This document shows positions 52,157 to 62,592 of a stretch of DNA of 64,000 bases, piece by piece. The translations under genes were made by a program, and so were the position numbers. The stretch is from assembly GCF_021347895.1 (NCBI RefSeq), contig NC_067131.1:10134653-10198652 (forward strand). Direction: 5' to 3'. This DNA is from Acanthochromis polyacanthus (lineage: Eukaryota; Chordata; Actinopteri; Pomacentridae). Below the pieces are notes generated by a model. That model saw nothing but the letters and a program-made list of their open reading frames with translations. It had not been told where the DNA came from and made no database searches. Positions within the stretch are counted from its first letter, which is position 1. Each line of letters begins with the position of its first letter.

Positions 52157-52228
52157 GGTTCCATGGTGTAATGGTTAGCACTCTGGACTCTGAATCCAGC
52201 AATCCGAGTTCAAGTCTTGGTGGAACCT
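52157..52228 (+). tRNA. tRNA-Gln (CTG)
   Basis: 72 nt, paired stems. T arm is GAGTTCAAGTCTTGG, with a wobble in the stem and a T-loop change. Confidence 0.88.
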
Positions 52229-52581
52229 GTCTTTAGAAAGACATAAAGGGTACATGCACTAAAATTGTGTACTCTCCAATACACTATGTTGTTAGTTTGC
52301 ATTCTGTTGTGTGATAGTATTGTCATGTTCTCTTTCAAAAGAAATTTCGGGATCCCTTCTACAACTTCAGAATTTGATCTGCCCTCCTGAGCTTTGCCAC
52401 AAATCTTAATTTCAGTGAACTGTTTTTATGTGAACACATTTCAAGTAAATGGACAACGAAATGACAGTGAACACAAAGTGGCAAGTGTGTGTCCTATTAT
52501 ATGATTCGTGAACATGACAACTCATGGTGTTGTAATTTTTTTTTTTGCAGCAGCAGCAGCAGGAAAACCGTACAGGTATGG

Positions 52582-52653
52582 GGTTCCATGGTGTAATGGT
52601 TAGCACTCTGGACTCTGAATCCAGTAATCCGAGTTCAGATCTTGGTGGAACCT
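52582..52653 (+). tRNA. tRNA-Gln (CTG)
   Basis: 72 nt. T arm GAGTTCAGATCTTGG carries a T-loop A-to-G change and a wobble pair; the anticodon stem is intact. Confidence 0.86.
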
Positions 52654-52973
52654 GACTTTATAGCAGACACAAAGAATACATCCAGCATATTTCAGTAGAA
52701 CTTGGGCTCTCATTGTAACATGACACAGTGAGTGCCTCTTTGCCATATAATGGTGTGATCGTGTCTTCATGTATGCTTCCTCAAAAAGCAGTAATCTTGC
52801 CACTGGATAACCTTATAATCAATTGAAATACGTGAATAAATGGACAACCAAATGACAGTGAACACAAAATGGCAAGTTTGTGTCCTACCATATTGTTCTA
52901 CTGTGAACATAACTACTCATGGTGATGGATTTATTTATTTTTTATTTTTTTGCAGCAAATCATGCACGTATGG

Positions 52974-53045
52974 GGTTCCATGGTGTAACGGTTAGCACTC
53001 TGGACTCTGAATCCAGCAATCCGAGTTCAAATCTCGGTGGAACCT
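52974..53045 (+). tRNA. tRNA-Gln (CTG)
   Basis: Matches the standard vertebrate tRNA-Gln-CTG almost base for base, with all stems paired. Confidence 0.94.
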
Positions 53046-53328
53046 GGCTTCATAGCAGACATAAAGAATAGATGCAGTAAATCACTGTGCTCACCAAAAA
53101 AACAGATCACGACTGCCAGTTTGTCATTCAGTGGTGTGATAGTGTTGTCTTGTACTCTTCCAAAAGAAGCAGTAATTTCGCTATCTCGTCCACAACTTCT
53201 CAATTTGATGTTCCTTCTTGAGTTTTGCCACAAATCTGAAAATCCTAATTTCAGTGAGCTGCTTTTATGTGAACACATTTCAAATAAATGGACAACCAAA
53301 TGACAGTGAATACAAAATGGCAAGTGTG

Positions 53329-53701
53329 TCCATCCATCCATCTATGCTCTATACACCGCTTTACCCTCACTAGGGTCGCAGGGGGTGCTGGAGTCTATCC
53401 CAGCTGACTCGGGCGGAGACAGGGGACACCCTGGACAGGTCGCCAGTCTGTCGCAGGGCTACATATACAGACGAACAATCACTCTCACATTCACACCTAC
53501 GGACGATTTAGAGTACTCAGTCAACTTCAGCATATTTTTGGACTGTGGGAGAAAGCCGGAGTGGCCGGAGAAGACCCACACATGCACAGGGAAAACATGC
53601 AAACTCCATGCAGAAAGATCCCAGGCCCACCCCGGCATTTAAAACCAGGGATCTTCTTGCTGCAAGGCAAAAGTGCGAGCCACTACTCCACTGAGCAGCC
53701 C
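53329..53701 (-). mobile_element. tRNA-derived SINE inserted in the tRNA-Gln array
   Basis: Full-length minus-strand SINE with the tRNA-like head at its right end and the ATCC repeat tail at its left. Flanked by an 11-bp target duplication, tggcaagtgtg (53318-53328 and 53702-53712). Same family as 21662-22004. Confidence 0.92.
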
Positions 53702-53808
53702 TGGCAAGTGTGTGTCCTACCATATTATTCTCTTGTAAAGAGAAATACTCATGGTGATGGAAAATTATGACAGTTTGAACTTTTTCCAGCAACATATTAC
53801 AGATGTAA

Positions 53809-53880
53809 GGTTCCATGGTGTAATGGTTAGCACTCTGGACTCTGAATCCAGCAATCCGAGTTCAAATCTCGGTGGAACCG
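53809..53880 (+). tRNA. tRNA-Gln (CTG)
   Basis: 72 nt, stems intact. The discriminator base is G (GGAACCG) instead of T. Confidence 0.9.
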
Positions 53881-54221
53881 AGCTTTAGAGCAATTATAAA
53901 GGATACATGCACTAAAATTGTGTACTCTCCAATACACTACGTTGTGAGTTTGCCATTCTGTTGTGTGATAGTATTGTCATGTTCTCTTCCAAAAGAAATT
54001 TCGGGATCTGGTCTACAACCTCAGAATTTGATCTGAGCTTTGCCACAAATCTTAATTTCAGTGAATTGTTTTTATGTGAACACATTTCAAGTAAATGGAC
54101 AACCAAATGACAGTGAACACAAAGTGGCATGTGTGTGTCCTATTATATTATTCATGAACGTGACTACTCATGATGTGGTAATTTTTTTTGCAGCAGCAGC
54201 AGCAGAAATGTGCAGGTATGG

Positions 54222-54293
54222 GGTTCCATGGTGTAACGGTTAGCACTCTGGACTCTGAATCCAGTAATCCGAGTTCAAATCTCGGTGGAACCT
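54222..54293 (+). tRNA. tRNA-Gln (CTG)
   Basis: 72 nt, D arm variant GTAACGG, stems intact. Confidence 0.93.
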
Positions 54294-54416
54294 GACTTTA
54301 TAGCAGACACAAAAAATACATGCAGGATGACACTAAGCTCACCAATACAATACAAAACGAGCGCCAGTTTGCCGTTGTGTGATAGTGTTGTCATGCACTC
54401 TTCTACCATGTCGTCC

Positions 54417-54700
54417 ACACCTGATGTTTGCCAACCTAATGCTTCAGTAGCCTTTATGTTAGGAGCGACACACCTCAACTAATTCTTTATCTTACACATA
54501 ATCACTATTATTTTCAGTGTAACATTAATTCACAAGTAATATCCATGGGAACTAAAAAAAAAATTGAGAAATTAATACATTTATTTTTGTCTTTAACTCC
54601 TTCCACTGACAAAATCAGATTTCATATGTATATACTCGAAGGCTGATATATGTATTGTGGGTTTGTTTGTTTTTTTTAATGTTGGTTGGTTGTCAAAAGG
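54417..54700 (+). repeat. Captured FERM 3' UTR segment (copy 2)
   Basis: Near-identical to 51018-51302, from ACACCTGATG through the poly(A)-signal region (here ttgagaaattaatac, signal altered) and the tatactcgaaggct block to the junction with the TTG tRNA. No FERM exon precedes it. Confidence 0.88.
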
Positions 54701-54772
54701 GGTTCCATGGTGTAATGGTTAGCACTCTGGACTTTGAATCCAGTGATCTGAGTTCAAATCTCGGTGGGACCT
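54701..54772 (+). tRNA. tRNA-Gln (TTG)
   Basis: Anticodon loop CTTTGAA, GGGACCT 3' end, stems paired. Confidence 0.92.
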
Positions 54773-55037
54773 GACTTTATAGCAGACACAAAGAATACAT
54801 CCAGCATATTTCAGTAGAACTTGGGCTCTCATTGTAACACGACATAGTGAGTGCCTGTTTGCCATATAATGGTGTGATCGTGTCTTCATGTATCCTTCCT
54901 TAAAAAGCAGTAATCTGGCCACATCTTAACTTTATAATCAAATGAAATAAATGGACAACCAAATGACGTTGAACACAAAAAAGCAAGTGTGTGTGTGGAT
55001 TTTTTTTTTCTTTTGCACCAAAGTTGCACAGATATGG

Positions 55038-55109
55038 GGTTCCATGGTGTAACGGTTAGCACTCTGGACTCTGAATCCAGCAATCTGAGTTCAAATCTCG
55101 GTGGGACCT
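55038..55109 (+). tRNA. tRNA-Gln (CTG)
   Basis: 72 nt; T stem CTGAG:CTCGG with a T-G wobble, GGGACCT end. Confidence 0.91.
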
Positions 55110-55462
55110 GACTTTATAGCAGACATAAACAATACATGCAGTAAAATTGTGTGCTCTCCAATACACTATGTAGCAAGTTTGCCATTTTGTTGTGTGATAG
55201 TGTGGTCATGTACACTTCCAAAAGAAATTTTGTGATCCCGTCCACAAATTCGGAATTTGATCTTCCTTCTTGAATTTTGCCACAAATCTGAAATTCTTAA
55301 TTTTAGTGAACTGTTTTTATGTGAACACATTTCAAATAAATGGACAACCAAATGACGGTGAACACAAAATGGCAAGTGTGTGTCCTACCATATTATTCTA
55401 CTGTGCACATAACTACTCATGGTGGTGGATTATTATTTTGCACCAAATTCGTACAGGTATGG

Positions 55463-55534
55463 GGTTCCATGGTGTAATGGTTAGCACTCTGGACTCTGAA
55501 TCCAGCAATCCGAGTTCAAATCTCGGTGGAACCT
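55463..55534 (+). tRNA. tRNA-Gln (CTG)
   Basis: Near-standard copy with all stems paired. Confidence 0.94.
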
Positions 55535-55841
55535 GACTTTATAGCAGACACAAAGAATACATCCAGCATATTTCAGTAGAACTTGGGCTCTCATTGTAAC
55601 ACTACAAAGTGAGTGCCTCTTTGCCATATAATGGTGTGATCGTGTCTTCATGTATCCTTCCTTAAAAAGCAGTAATCTCGCCACTGGATAACCTGATAAT
55701 CAATTGAAATACATGAATAAATGGACAACCAAATGACAGTGAATACAAAATGGAAAGTGTGTGTCCTCCCATATTATTGTATTGACTATTGGAAAATTAT
55801 GACAGTTTGAACTTTTTTCCAGCAAAATGTTACACCTGTGT

Positions 55842-55913
55842 GGTTCCATGGTGTAATGGTTAGCACTCTGGACTCTGAATCCAGCAATCTGAGTTCAAAT
55901 CTCAGCAGAACCT
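55842..55913 (+). tRNA. tRNA-Gln (CTG), acceptor stem damaged
   Basis: The 3' acceptor strand reads CAGAACC against GGTTCCA, leaving two mismatches next to the T arm. Internal promoter boxes are intact. Likely a pseudogene or poor substrate. Confidence 0.7.
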
Positions 55914-56284
55914 GACTTTATAGCAGACATAAAGAATACATGCAGTGAAATTGTGTCCTCTCCAATACACTATGTAGTGAGTTTGCCATTCTGCGTTGTG
56001 ATAGTGTTCTCATGTACTCTTCCAAAAGAAGTTTAGTGAGATTTCGTGAGCTCATCCACAACTTCTCAATTTGATCTTCCTTCTTGAATTTTGCCACAAA
56101 TCTGAAAATCCTAATTTCAGTGAACTGCTTTTATGTGAACACATTTCAAATAAATGGACAACCAAATGACAGTGAACACAAAATGGCAAGTGTGTGTCCT
56201 ACCATATTGTTCTACTGTGAACATAACTACTCATGGTGATGGATTTTTTTTTTTTTTTTTTGCAGCAAGAATGTACAGGTGTGG

Positions 56285-56356
56285 GGTTCCATGGTGTAAT
56301 GGTTAGCACTCTGGACTCTGAATCCAGCAATCTGAGTTCAAGTCTCGGTGGAACCT
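56285..56356 (+). tRNA. tRNA-Gln (CTG)
   Basis: 72 nt, T loop TTCAAGT variant, stems paired. Confidence 0.9.
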
Positions 56357-56714
56357 AGCTTTCGAGCAGACATAAAGAATTAATACAGTAAAATTGTGTA
56401 CTCTCCAATACACTAAATACTGAGCCTGTCATTCTGTTGTGTGGTAGTGTTGTCATGTTCTCTTCCAAAAGAAGTTTCATGACATTTTGGGATCCGGTCT
56501 ACAACTTCAGAATTTGATCTGCCCTCCTGAGCTTTGCCACAAATCTTAATTTCAGTGAACTTTTTTTATGTGAACACATTTCAAGTAAATGGACAACCAA
56601 ATGACAGTGAACACAAAGTGGCAAGTGTGTGTCCTATTATATTATTCGTGAACGTGACTACTCATGGTGTTGTAATTTTATTTTATTTTTTGCAGCAGAA
56701 ATGTGCAGGTGTAG

Positions 56715-56786
56715 GGTTCCATGGTGTAACGGTTAGCACTCTGGACTCTGAATCCAGCAATCTGAGTTCAAATCTCAGTGGAACCT
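56715..56786 (+). tRNA. tRNA-Gln (CTG)
   Basis: 72 nt; T stem CTGAG:CTCAG paired, D arm GTAACGG. Confidence 0.92.
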
Positions 56787-56914
56787 GACTTTATAGCAGA
56801 CATAAAGAATGCATGCAGTAAAACACTGTGCTCATCAATACAGTACATAACAAGTGCCAGTTTGCCATTCTGTTGTGTGATAGTGTTGTCATGCACTCTT
56901 CCACCATGTAGTCC

Positions 56915-57198
56915 ACACCTGATGTTTGCCAACCTAATTCTTCAGTAGCATTTATGTTAGGAGCGACACACCTCAACTAATTCTTTATCTGACACATAAT
57001 CACTATTATTTTCAGTGTAACATTAATTCACAAGTAATATCCATGGGAACTAAAAAAAAAATTGAGAAATTAATACATTTATTTTTGTCTTTAACTCCTT
57101 CCACTGACAAAATCAGATTTCATATGTATATACTCGAAGGCTGATATATGTATTGTGGGTTTGTTTGTTTTTTTTAATGTTGGTTGGCTGTCACAAGG
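56915..57198 (+). repeat. Captured FERM 3' UTR segment (copy 3)
   Basis: Near-identical to copy 2 at 54417-54700, including its altered poly(A) region, so copies 2 and 3 share a more recent ancestor than either does with the original. Confidence 0.88.
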
Positions 57199-57270
57199 GG
57201 TTCCATGGTGTAATGGTTAGCACTCTGGACTTTGAATCCAGTGATCTGAGTTCAAATCTCGGTGGAACCT
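57199..57270 (+). tRNA. tRNA-Gln (TTG)
   Basis: Anticodon loop CTTTGAA, GGAACCT end, stems paired. Confidence 0.92.
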
Positions 57271-57561
57271 AACTTCATAGCAGACACAAAGAATACATCC
57301 AGCATGTTTCAGTAAAACTTAGGCTTTCATCGTAGCACTCCATAGTGAGTGCCTCTTTACCATATAATGGTGTCTTCATGCATGCTTCCTTAAAAAGCAG
57401 TAATCTCGCCATCGCTTCACTTTACAATCAATTGAAATACAAGGACAACCAAATTACGGTGAATACAAAATGGCAAGTGTGTGTCCTCCCTTATTATTCT
57501 GTTGTCTATTGGAAGATTATGACAGTTTGAACTTTTTTCCAGCAAAACATTATAGCTGTGT

Positions 57562-57633
57562 TGTTCCATGGTGTAACGGTTAGCGCTCTGGATTCTGAAT
57601 CCAGCAATCTGAGTTCAAATCTCAGTAGAACCT
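57562..57633 (+). tRNA. tRNA-Gln (CTG), degenerate
   Basis: First base G1 is T (TGTTCCA), giving a T-C mismatch at the acceptor end. The 3' strand is TAGAACC, with a further mismatch. The anticodon loop is TTCTGAA. Probably a pseudogene. Confidence 0.68.
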
Positions 57634-57903
57634 GATTTCATAGCAGACATACAGTGAAATTATGTGCTCTCCAATACACTATGTAGTGAGTTTGCCATTC
57701 TGCAGTGTGACAGTGTTCTCATGTACTCTTCCAAAAGAAGTTTAGTGAAATTTCGTGATCTGGTTTACAACTTCAGAATTTGATCTTCCTTCTTGAGTTT
57801 TGCCACAAATCTGAAAATCCTAATTTCAGTGAACTGCTTTTATGTGAACACATTTCAAATAAATGGACAACCAAATGACAGTGAATACAAAATGGCAAGT
57901 GTG

Positions 57904-58267
57904 TCCATCCATCCATCTATGCTCTATTCACCGCTTTATCCTCACTAGGGTCGCTGGAGCCTATCCTAGCTGACTCTGGCGAAGGCAGGGGACACCCTGG
58001 ACAGGTCGCCAGTCTGTCGCAGGGCTACATGTACAGACGAACAATCACTCTCACATTCACACCTATGGACGATTTAGAGTACTCAGTCAACCTCAGCATA
58101 TTTTTGGACTGTGGGAGAAAGCCGGAGTACCCGGAGAAAACCCACACATGCACAGGGAAAACATGCAAACTCCATGCAGAAAGATCCCAGGCCCACCCCG
58201 GCATTTAAAACCAGGGATCTTCTTGCTGCAAGGCAAAAGTGCGAGCCACTACTCCACTGAGCAGCCC
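57904..58267 (-). mobile_element. tRNA-derived SINE, duplicate of the 53.3-kb copy
   Basis: Same orientation, same flanking tggcaagtgtg and same neighbours as 53329-53701. A few bases are missing in the tail portion (tcgctggagc where the other has tcgcagggggtgctggag). It arose by duplication of an already SINE-bearing block, not by a second insertion. Confidence 0.92.
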
Positions 58268-58374
58268 TGGCAAGTGTGTGTCCTACCATATTATTCTCTT
58301 GTAAAGAGAAATACTCATGGTGATGGAAAATTATGACAGTTTGAACTTTTTCCAGCAACATATTACAGATGTAA

Positions 58375-58446
58375 GGTTCCATGGTGTAACGGTTAGCACT
58401 CTGGACTCTGAATCCAGCAATCCGAGTTCAAATCTCGGTGGAACCT
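58375..58446 (+). tRNA. tRNA-Gln (CTG)
   Basis: Near-standard copy with paired stems. Its 5' flank matches that of 53809. Confidence 0.94.
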
Positions 58447-59015
58447 GACTTTATAGCTCTTCCAAGACAAGCTTCGTGGAATTTTGGCATCCGGTCTACA
58501 ACTTCAGAATTTCATCTGCCCTCTTGAGCTTTGCCACAAATCTTAATTTCAGTGAACTGTTGTTATGTGAACACATTTCAAGTCCATGGACAAACAAACA
58601 AACAAACAAGGGATAGAAGAAGAATAGTTAATGCACTGAATGGCAGCTAGAATGGCATAAAGCCAGCAATTTACTTTAAAAAAAAGAAACCCCAGATCAT
58701 CCTTGTAAGATTTACAGTGAATGAACTGTTTATATAACAGCAATGTAGCCCCATACTGGTGATTTATTAGAGAACTTGTTCTGTATTTTAATCGTGGTGA
58801 CAAAAATAAAATATCCTGCAGTCAAACACTGAATTCTGTCAACAGTTATCAGTCATCAGACACTACATTCCTATCATCTCTATCACATAACTTTAGATGT
58901 AACTCTGTGTTATTCCAATAATCTTTTATGTGAAATGTATTTAATAAATTAAACCCGGTTTTGATTATTAAATCAACGTCGTGTGAAAAATTGAAAGTGT
59001 TTTTTCTGCTATTGA

Positions 59016-59047
59016 GGTTCCATGGTGTAATGGTTAGCACTCTGGAC
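59016..59047 (+). pseudogene. tRNA-Gln 5' half
   Basis: The first 32 bases (GGTTCCATGGTGTAATGGTT through CTCTGGAC) match the Gln genes and then stop at the start of the anticodon loop; unrelated sequence follows. It has an A box but no B box. Confidence 0.88.
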
Positions 59048-59793
59048 CTGAAATTAAGCAGCTGTTGAAATTATTATTTATTTCTGACAGGCTCCTAATT
59101 AGGTTCTAATTACTTTATTAGAAAATATAATGGCCAATTGTCTTCATGTAAAGTCATCAATGAAAAATGTTAGCATCCTTATGTGAAAAACCCATGAACA
59201 AGTCTTGATGCTTGAAGAATCAGATGAGTATTATATGGATGTGGAAAGTCAATATTTGCATACGGAAATAATATTTCACAGCCACTTGGTTGTCAAAAAA
59301 AGTAAAAAAAAAAAAAAGTGTTATTATTTCTTAGTATCCCCTCTTTTCCTTGGGAACTTGGGCCAAAATGAAAGCTTGCAAAATTCTTAGGCATAGAGTG
59401 ATAGAGACAAAATCACAAATGAAGATATTGATTCTGCAGGCCTTAACTCCTCAGTGCTGCCTAAGAAAATCTTTAAAATGTCATCATTGCAGGAACTCAT
59501 GTTCACTAAGCAACTCAAAATCAATCCTGAATTCAGACTGAGACTAGGAACTGCTTTGTAAATCACTTTGTGTGTGTGTTTAGGAATCAATCAGTCAAGG
59601 GTTTAAGGTTGATCTGTCAAAGGTTGGTGTCGTAGTGGCATCTCCCACTCTCATCATGTCTGTGAATGCAGCATTACAAGTGTCAGCTAATATTAAATGT
59701 ACTGTACCGCTTAAAATAGCTGAGAATTGCAAATAAATATAATATGAATCCTCCTCAGTCTGTTCTAAATTGCCATGTTTGTTGACATTCATA

Positions 59794-59876
59794 GTCAGGA
59801 TGGCCGAGCGGTCTAAGGCGCTGCGTTCAGGTCGCAGTCTCCCCTGGAGGCGTGGGTTCGAATCCCACTTCTGACA
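59794..59876 (+). tRNA. tRNA-Leu (CAG), isolated copy
   Basis: Identical in body to 49913. It lies 9.8 kb from the Leu-Gln array with unrelated flanks. The downstream tctgttattttcaa provides a TTTT terminator, so this is the best candidate for an active Leu gene here. Confidence 0.95.
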
Positions 59877-60235
59877 TCTGTTATTTTCAAAGTAATTGCA
59901 CAGTTTGACGTTTCGTTTGCGTCCAGAAATATTTCGTATTAATAATTGCATGTATTATGAGTGTCTAAATGAGCAAATAACATTTGCACAAATCTAGCAT
60001 CTCTGGTGTCTTTTTTTGTTGTTGTTTTTTGTCTGTTTGGGTGCCCATTGTGTCTGTACATATTAGCTGGTCTGGTTATGGTAATAAATGCAGGAATTGC
60101 TATACTACATTGATTGATAGAAGATTAAGTATGTGGAGAGTGAATATTACATTAATAAACTTTCCCAGCCAGGATAAAATAAAGCTAACAATATACATTA
60201 AATACTGAAATGGTGTCAGATTCTGTATCATTTCC

Positions 60236-60300
60236 AAATCAGAATCAGCTTCATTGGTTGAGTGTGTGACCACATACAAGGAATTTGACTCTCTCGCATT
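60236..60300. repeat. Fragment of a dispersed teleost repeat
   Basis: The string aatcagaatcagcttcattgg followed by cacatacaaggaatttgact matches from memory a very common fish interspersed repeat. Class not certain. Confidence 0.45.
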
Positions 60301-60739
60301 TACTACTTTCAGTTTACTTACATAAAATATACCATGTGTATTTAAATAACAGTTTACAGATACAATTTTAAATACTTTCAATCTATTTTAGTGAAAAATG
60401 TATTATTATTAATTATTTTAATATTGGGACCTGATATACATGAAGTAGGTTGGTAGCATTGTGGGAATGAAATTTAATTTAAGCATGTATGTGATATACA
60501 GTATCTATATTATATACAGTATATACAGTGTTTCAAGGTAGAATTTCAACTGGAAAAGCTGTTTTATTCAGTTTTTTTTTAAATTTATGAATATAGAATG
60601 AGTGGGGAAAAAATACCAAGCAAATGAAATAAAACTGTGAACAGAAGTTTATAAAACAATATAAGTAATTTAAATTGAACATATGTGTGATATTTATTTT
60701 ATTTTAATTTATTTTTTAGGCTGTGTAGAGCAGCTCGCC

Positions 60740-60763
60740 TACGTCATCATTCAGTCAACCAAT
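60740..60763 (+). promoter_or_regulatory. ghdc promoter elements: CRE-like and CCAAT
   Basis: TACGTCA at 60740-60746 and CCAAT at 60759-60763, about 160-180 bases upstream of the ghdc ATG. A compact TATA-less arrangement is plausible. Confidence 0.45.
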
Positions 60764-60921
60764 CAGCGCAACAGGCTGTGAGCCAAACACGGAAGCACCA
60801 CAGACGACTGTGACAGGAAAAGTTAATGTTCTTCTTGTGGCAAATAAATGACTCTTAAACATTGATCCGTTTGAGAACTGTTTCAAAAACAGGAACGCTG
60901 GATCACATCATTTGTTCTAAA

Positions 60922-61493
60922 ATGCAGTTCTTGTGGTTTCGCGTCGCAGTACCGCTTTGTTTTGCGGTTTTGTCGATTATTGTCGCCATCAATGGACAAG
61001 GTACGTGTGTTGACTAGGATGGAGATGAGTCTTTTAAATGATGGGAGATTCCTTTAAACTATCCTACTTACACAGCTGTGTGCAGTTTGTCTGTAATGAC
61101 TGTAGATGAAACATATAACGGTGTAATGTTGTGTAACAGCGCCCCCAACGGTCTCCTCTGTGCTTTTTGTTTATCTTGTGTAACCACGGCTCTTCCCACC
61201 AGCCATGCCGTCCCCTCTGCCCACCGCCGTCGGTATCTGCTCCTTGGCCGGGATGGCGCTCATCTGGAGGGACATGAGCGCGAAGATGAAGGGTGGGAAC
61301 CGGACGATAGGCAGTCTGTTCAGCCAGTATCTCGCCGTGAAGGCAGTGGGTTGGCTGGGCAGACGGCAGAGAAGGAAACTTGAAGCCGACACGCTCAAGG
61401 TGAAGCAGGTCCAGGAGGAGACTCTGCTGATGCGTTTGCGTAAAAACGCGAACACATGTTATGGAAAGCAGTACGACTTCAGCTCAGTTAAAG
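60922..61493 (+). CDS. ghdc: GH3 domain-containing protein (GHDC), first two coding exons
   Basis: Partial gene; it continues past the window. Exons 60922-61000 and 61203-61493 join in frame through GT-AG sites, giving about 123 codons and ending in phase 1. Residues 1-26 (MQFLWFRVAVPLCFAVLSII) form an N-terminal signal or membrane anchor. The GH3-like start follows: GWLGRRQRRKLEADTLKVKQ, then LRKNANTCYGKQYDFSSVK, which matches the LR-NA-T-YG--Y-FS pattern at the start of GH3 domains. In plants GH3 enzymes conjugate amino acids to auxin. The vertebrate member (LGP1) is of unclear function. No later exon was found between 61494 and the window end, so the next intron is at least 2.5 kb. Confidence 0.88.
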
Positions 61494-62139
61494 GTAACGA
61501 AAGAAATAGGTCGTGTTCATGAGCAGTAGACGAGTGCACATGTGTAGTCTCTCACTGTTCCTGTATTGGGAACACCAGATTTAGCTCCAGAGAAACAGTG
61601 ATGTAACGTTATGTATAGTGTATATAATGTGTACAGACGGTGACAAATTAAAGGAAAACCTGGAGTATTGACCTCTGTCATGAGGGAATCAGGTGGCTCT
61701 GTTGGGCTGTGAGGAGGTTTGGATCCTCTTGTTTCCTTTACAGGGAAAAATCGTTGCAAATGAATAGAAAGTTTGCTCTGAGTGATCACTTTTATCCTAT
61801 GATGATGGTCTCTTCCAACATGATAAGCCTTCTAACGACATGAGGCGATTCTGAATGGAATCAACCCCCAGATTTCAACCCAACTGAACCCTTACGAGAC
61901 ATTTTGCCAGTAGGGGCAAGACCGATTTGTGGCACTGGCAGCTAGCAGTGACACTTTTTGTGGCACCGCCGCGGTGCCACGGTTAATCCCACTGTGCAGT
62001 GACACTTTTTGTGGCACCGCTGCCGTGCCACGGTTAATGCCACTGTTTGGACGAGATGCCACTGCCGCAGCGGCATTTCCAGTGGCCTCTGGAGATGCCA
62101 GCAGAGGTGCCACGGTTAATGTCACTGTTTAGGCCCTGA

Positions 62140-62200
62140 ACAGTGGCATTAACCGTGGTATCCCCTAAACTTTAGGGGATACCACGGTTAATGCCACTGT
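62140..62200. repeat. Perfect 61-bp hairpin (30-bp arms, 1-base loop)
   Basis: Arm 1 at 62140-62169 (ACAGTGGCATTAACCGTGGT...) is the exact reverse complement of 62171-62200, with a single C between. It lies within the left part of the inverted-repeat element. Confidence 0.95.
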
Positions 62201-62378
62201 GAGGTGCCACAGTTAATGCCACGGTCTGGTAGAGATGCCACATTTTAAGCCAGTAGGCTACTTTTACCGCTGTTTGGACGAGATGGACGGTTAATGTCAC
62301 TCTTTTGGGGAGATGCCACTACTACTACTAGACCCACCCTGGCAGAGAATTAATTTCGTTGCTGTGGGTTGTCTAGCA

Positions 62379-62592
62379 CAGTGGTTCTCAACCCTGTTCC
62401 TCAGGACCCCATGTCCTGCATGTTTTAGATGCTTCCCTGCTCCAACACACCTGATTCAAATGATCAGCTCGTCATCAAGCCTCTGCAGAAGCCTGATAAC
62501 GAGCTGATCATTTGAGTCAGGTGTGTTGGAGCAGGGAAGCATCTAAAACATGCAGGACATGGGGTCCTGAGGAACAGGGTTGAGAACCACTG
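62379..62592. mobile_element. hAT MITE nested in the inverted-repeat element
   Basis: A 214-bp near-perfect inverted repeat beginning CAGTGGTTCTCAACCCTGTT and ending with its reverse complement; this is the CAGTGGTTCTC end of Charlie-like hAT elements. The flanking gtctagca (62371-62378) and gtctagcg (62593-62600) form an 8-bp target duplication with one difference. Confidence 0.92.

Noticed and set aside
48034..59876. Regularly spaced repeats resembling a CRISPR array
   Set aside because: The repeats are 72- and 83-nt tRNA genes with cloverleaf pairing and the DNA is a spliced eukaryotic genome.
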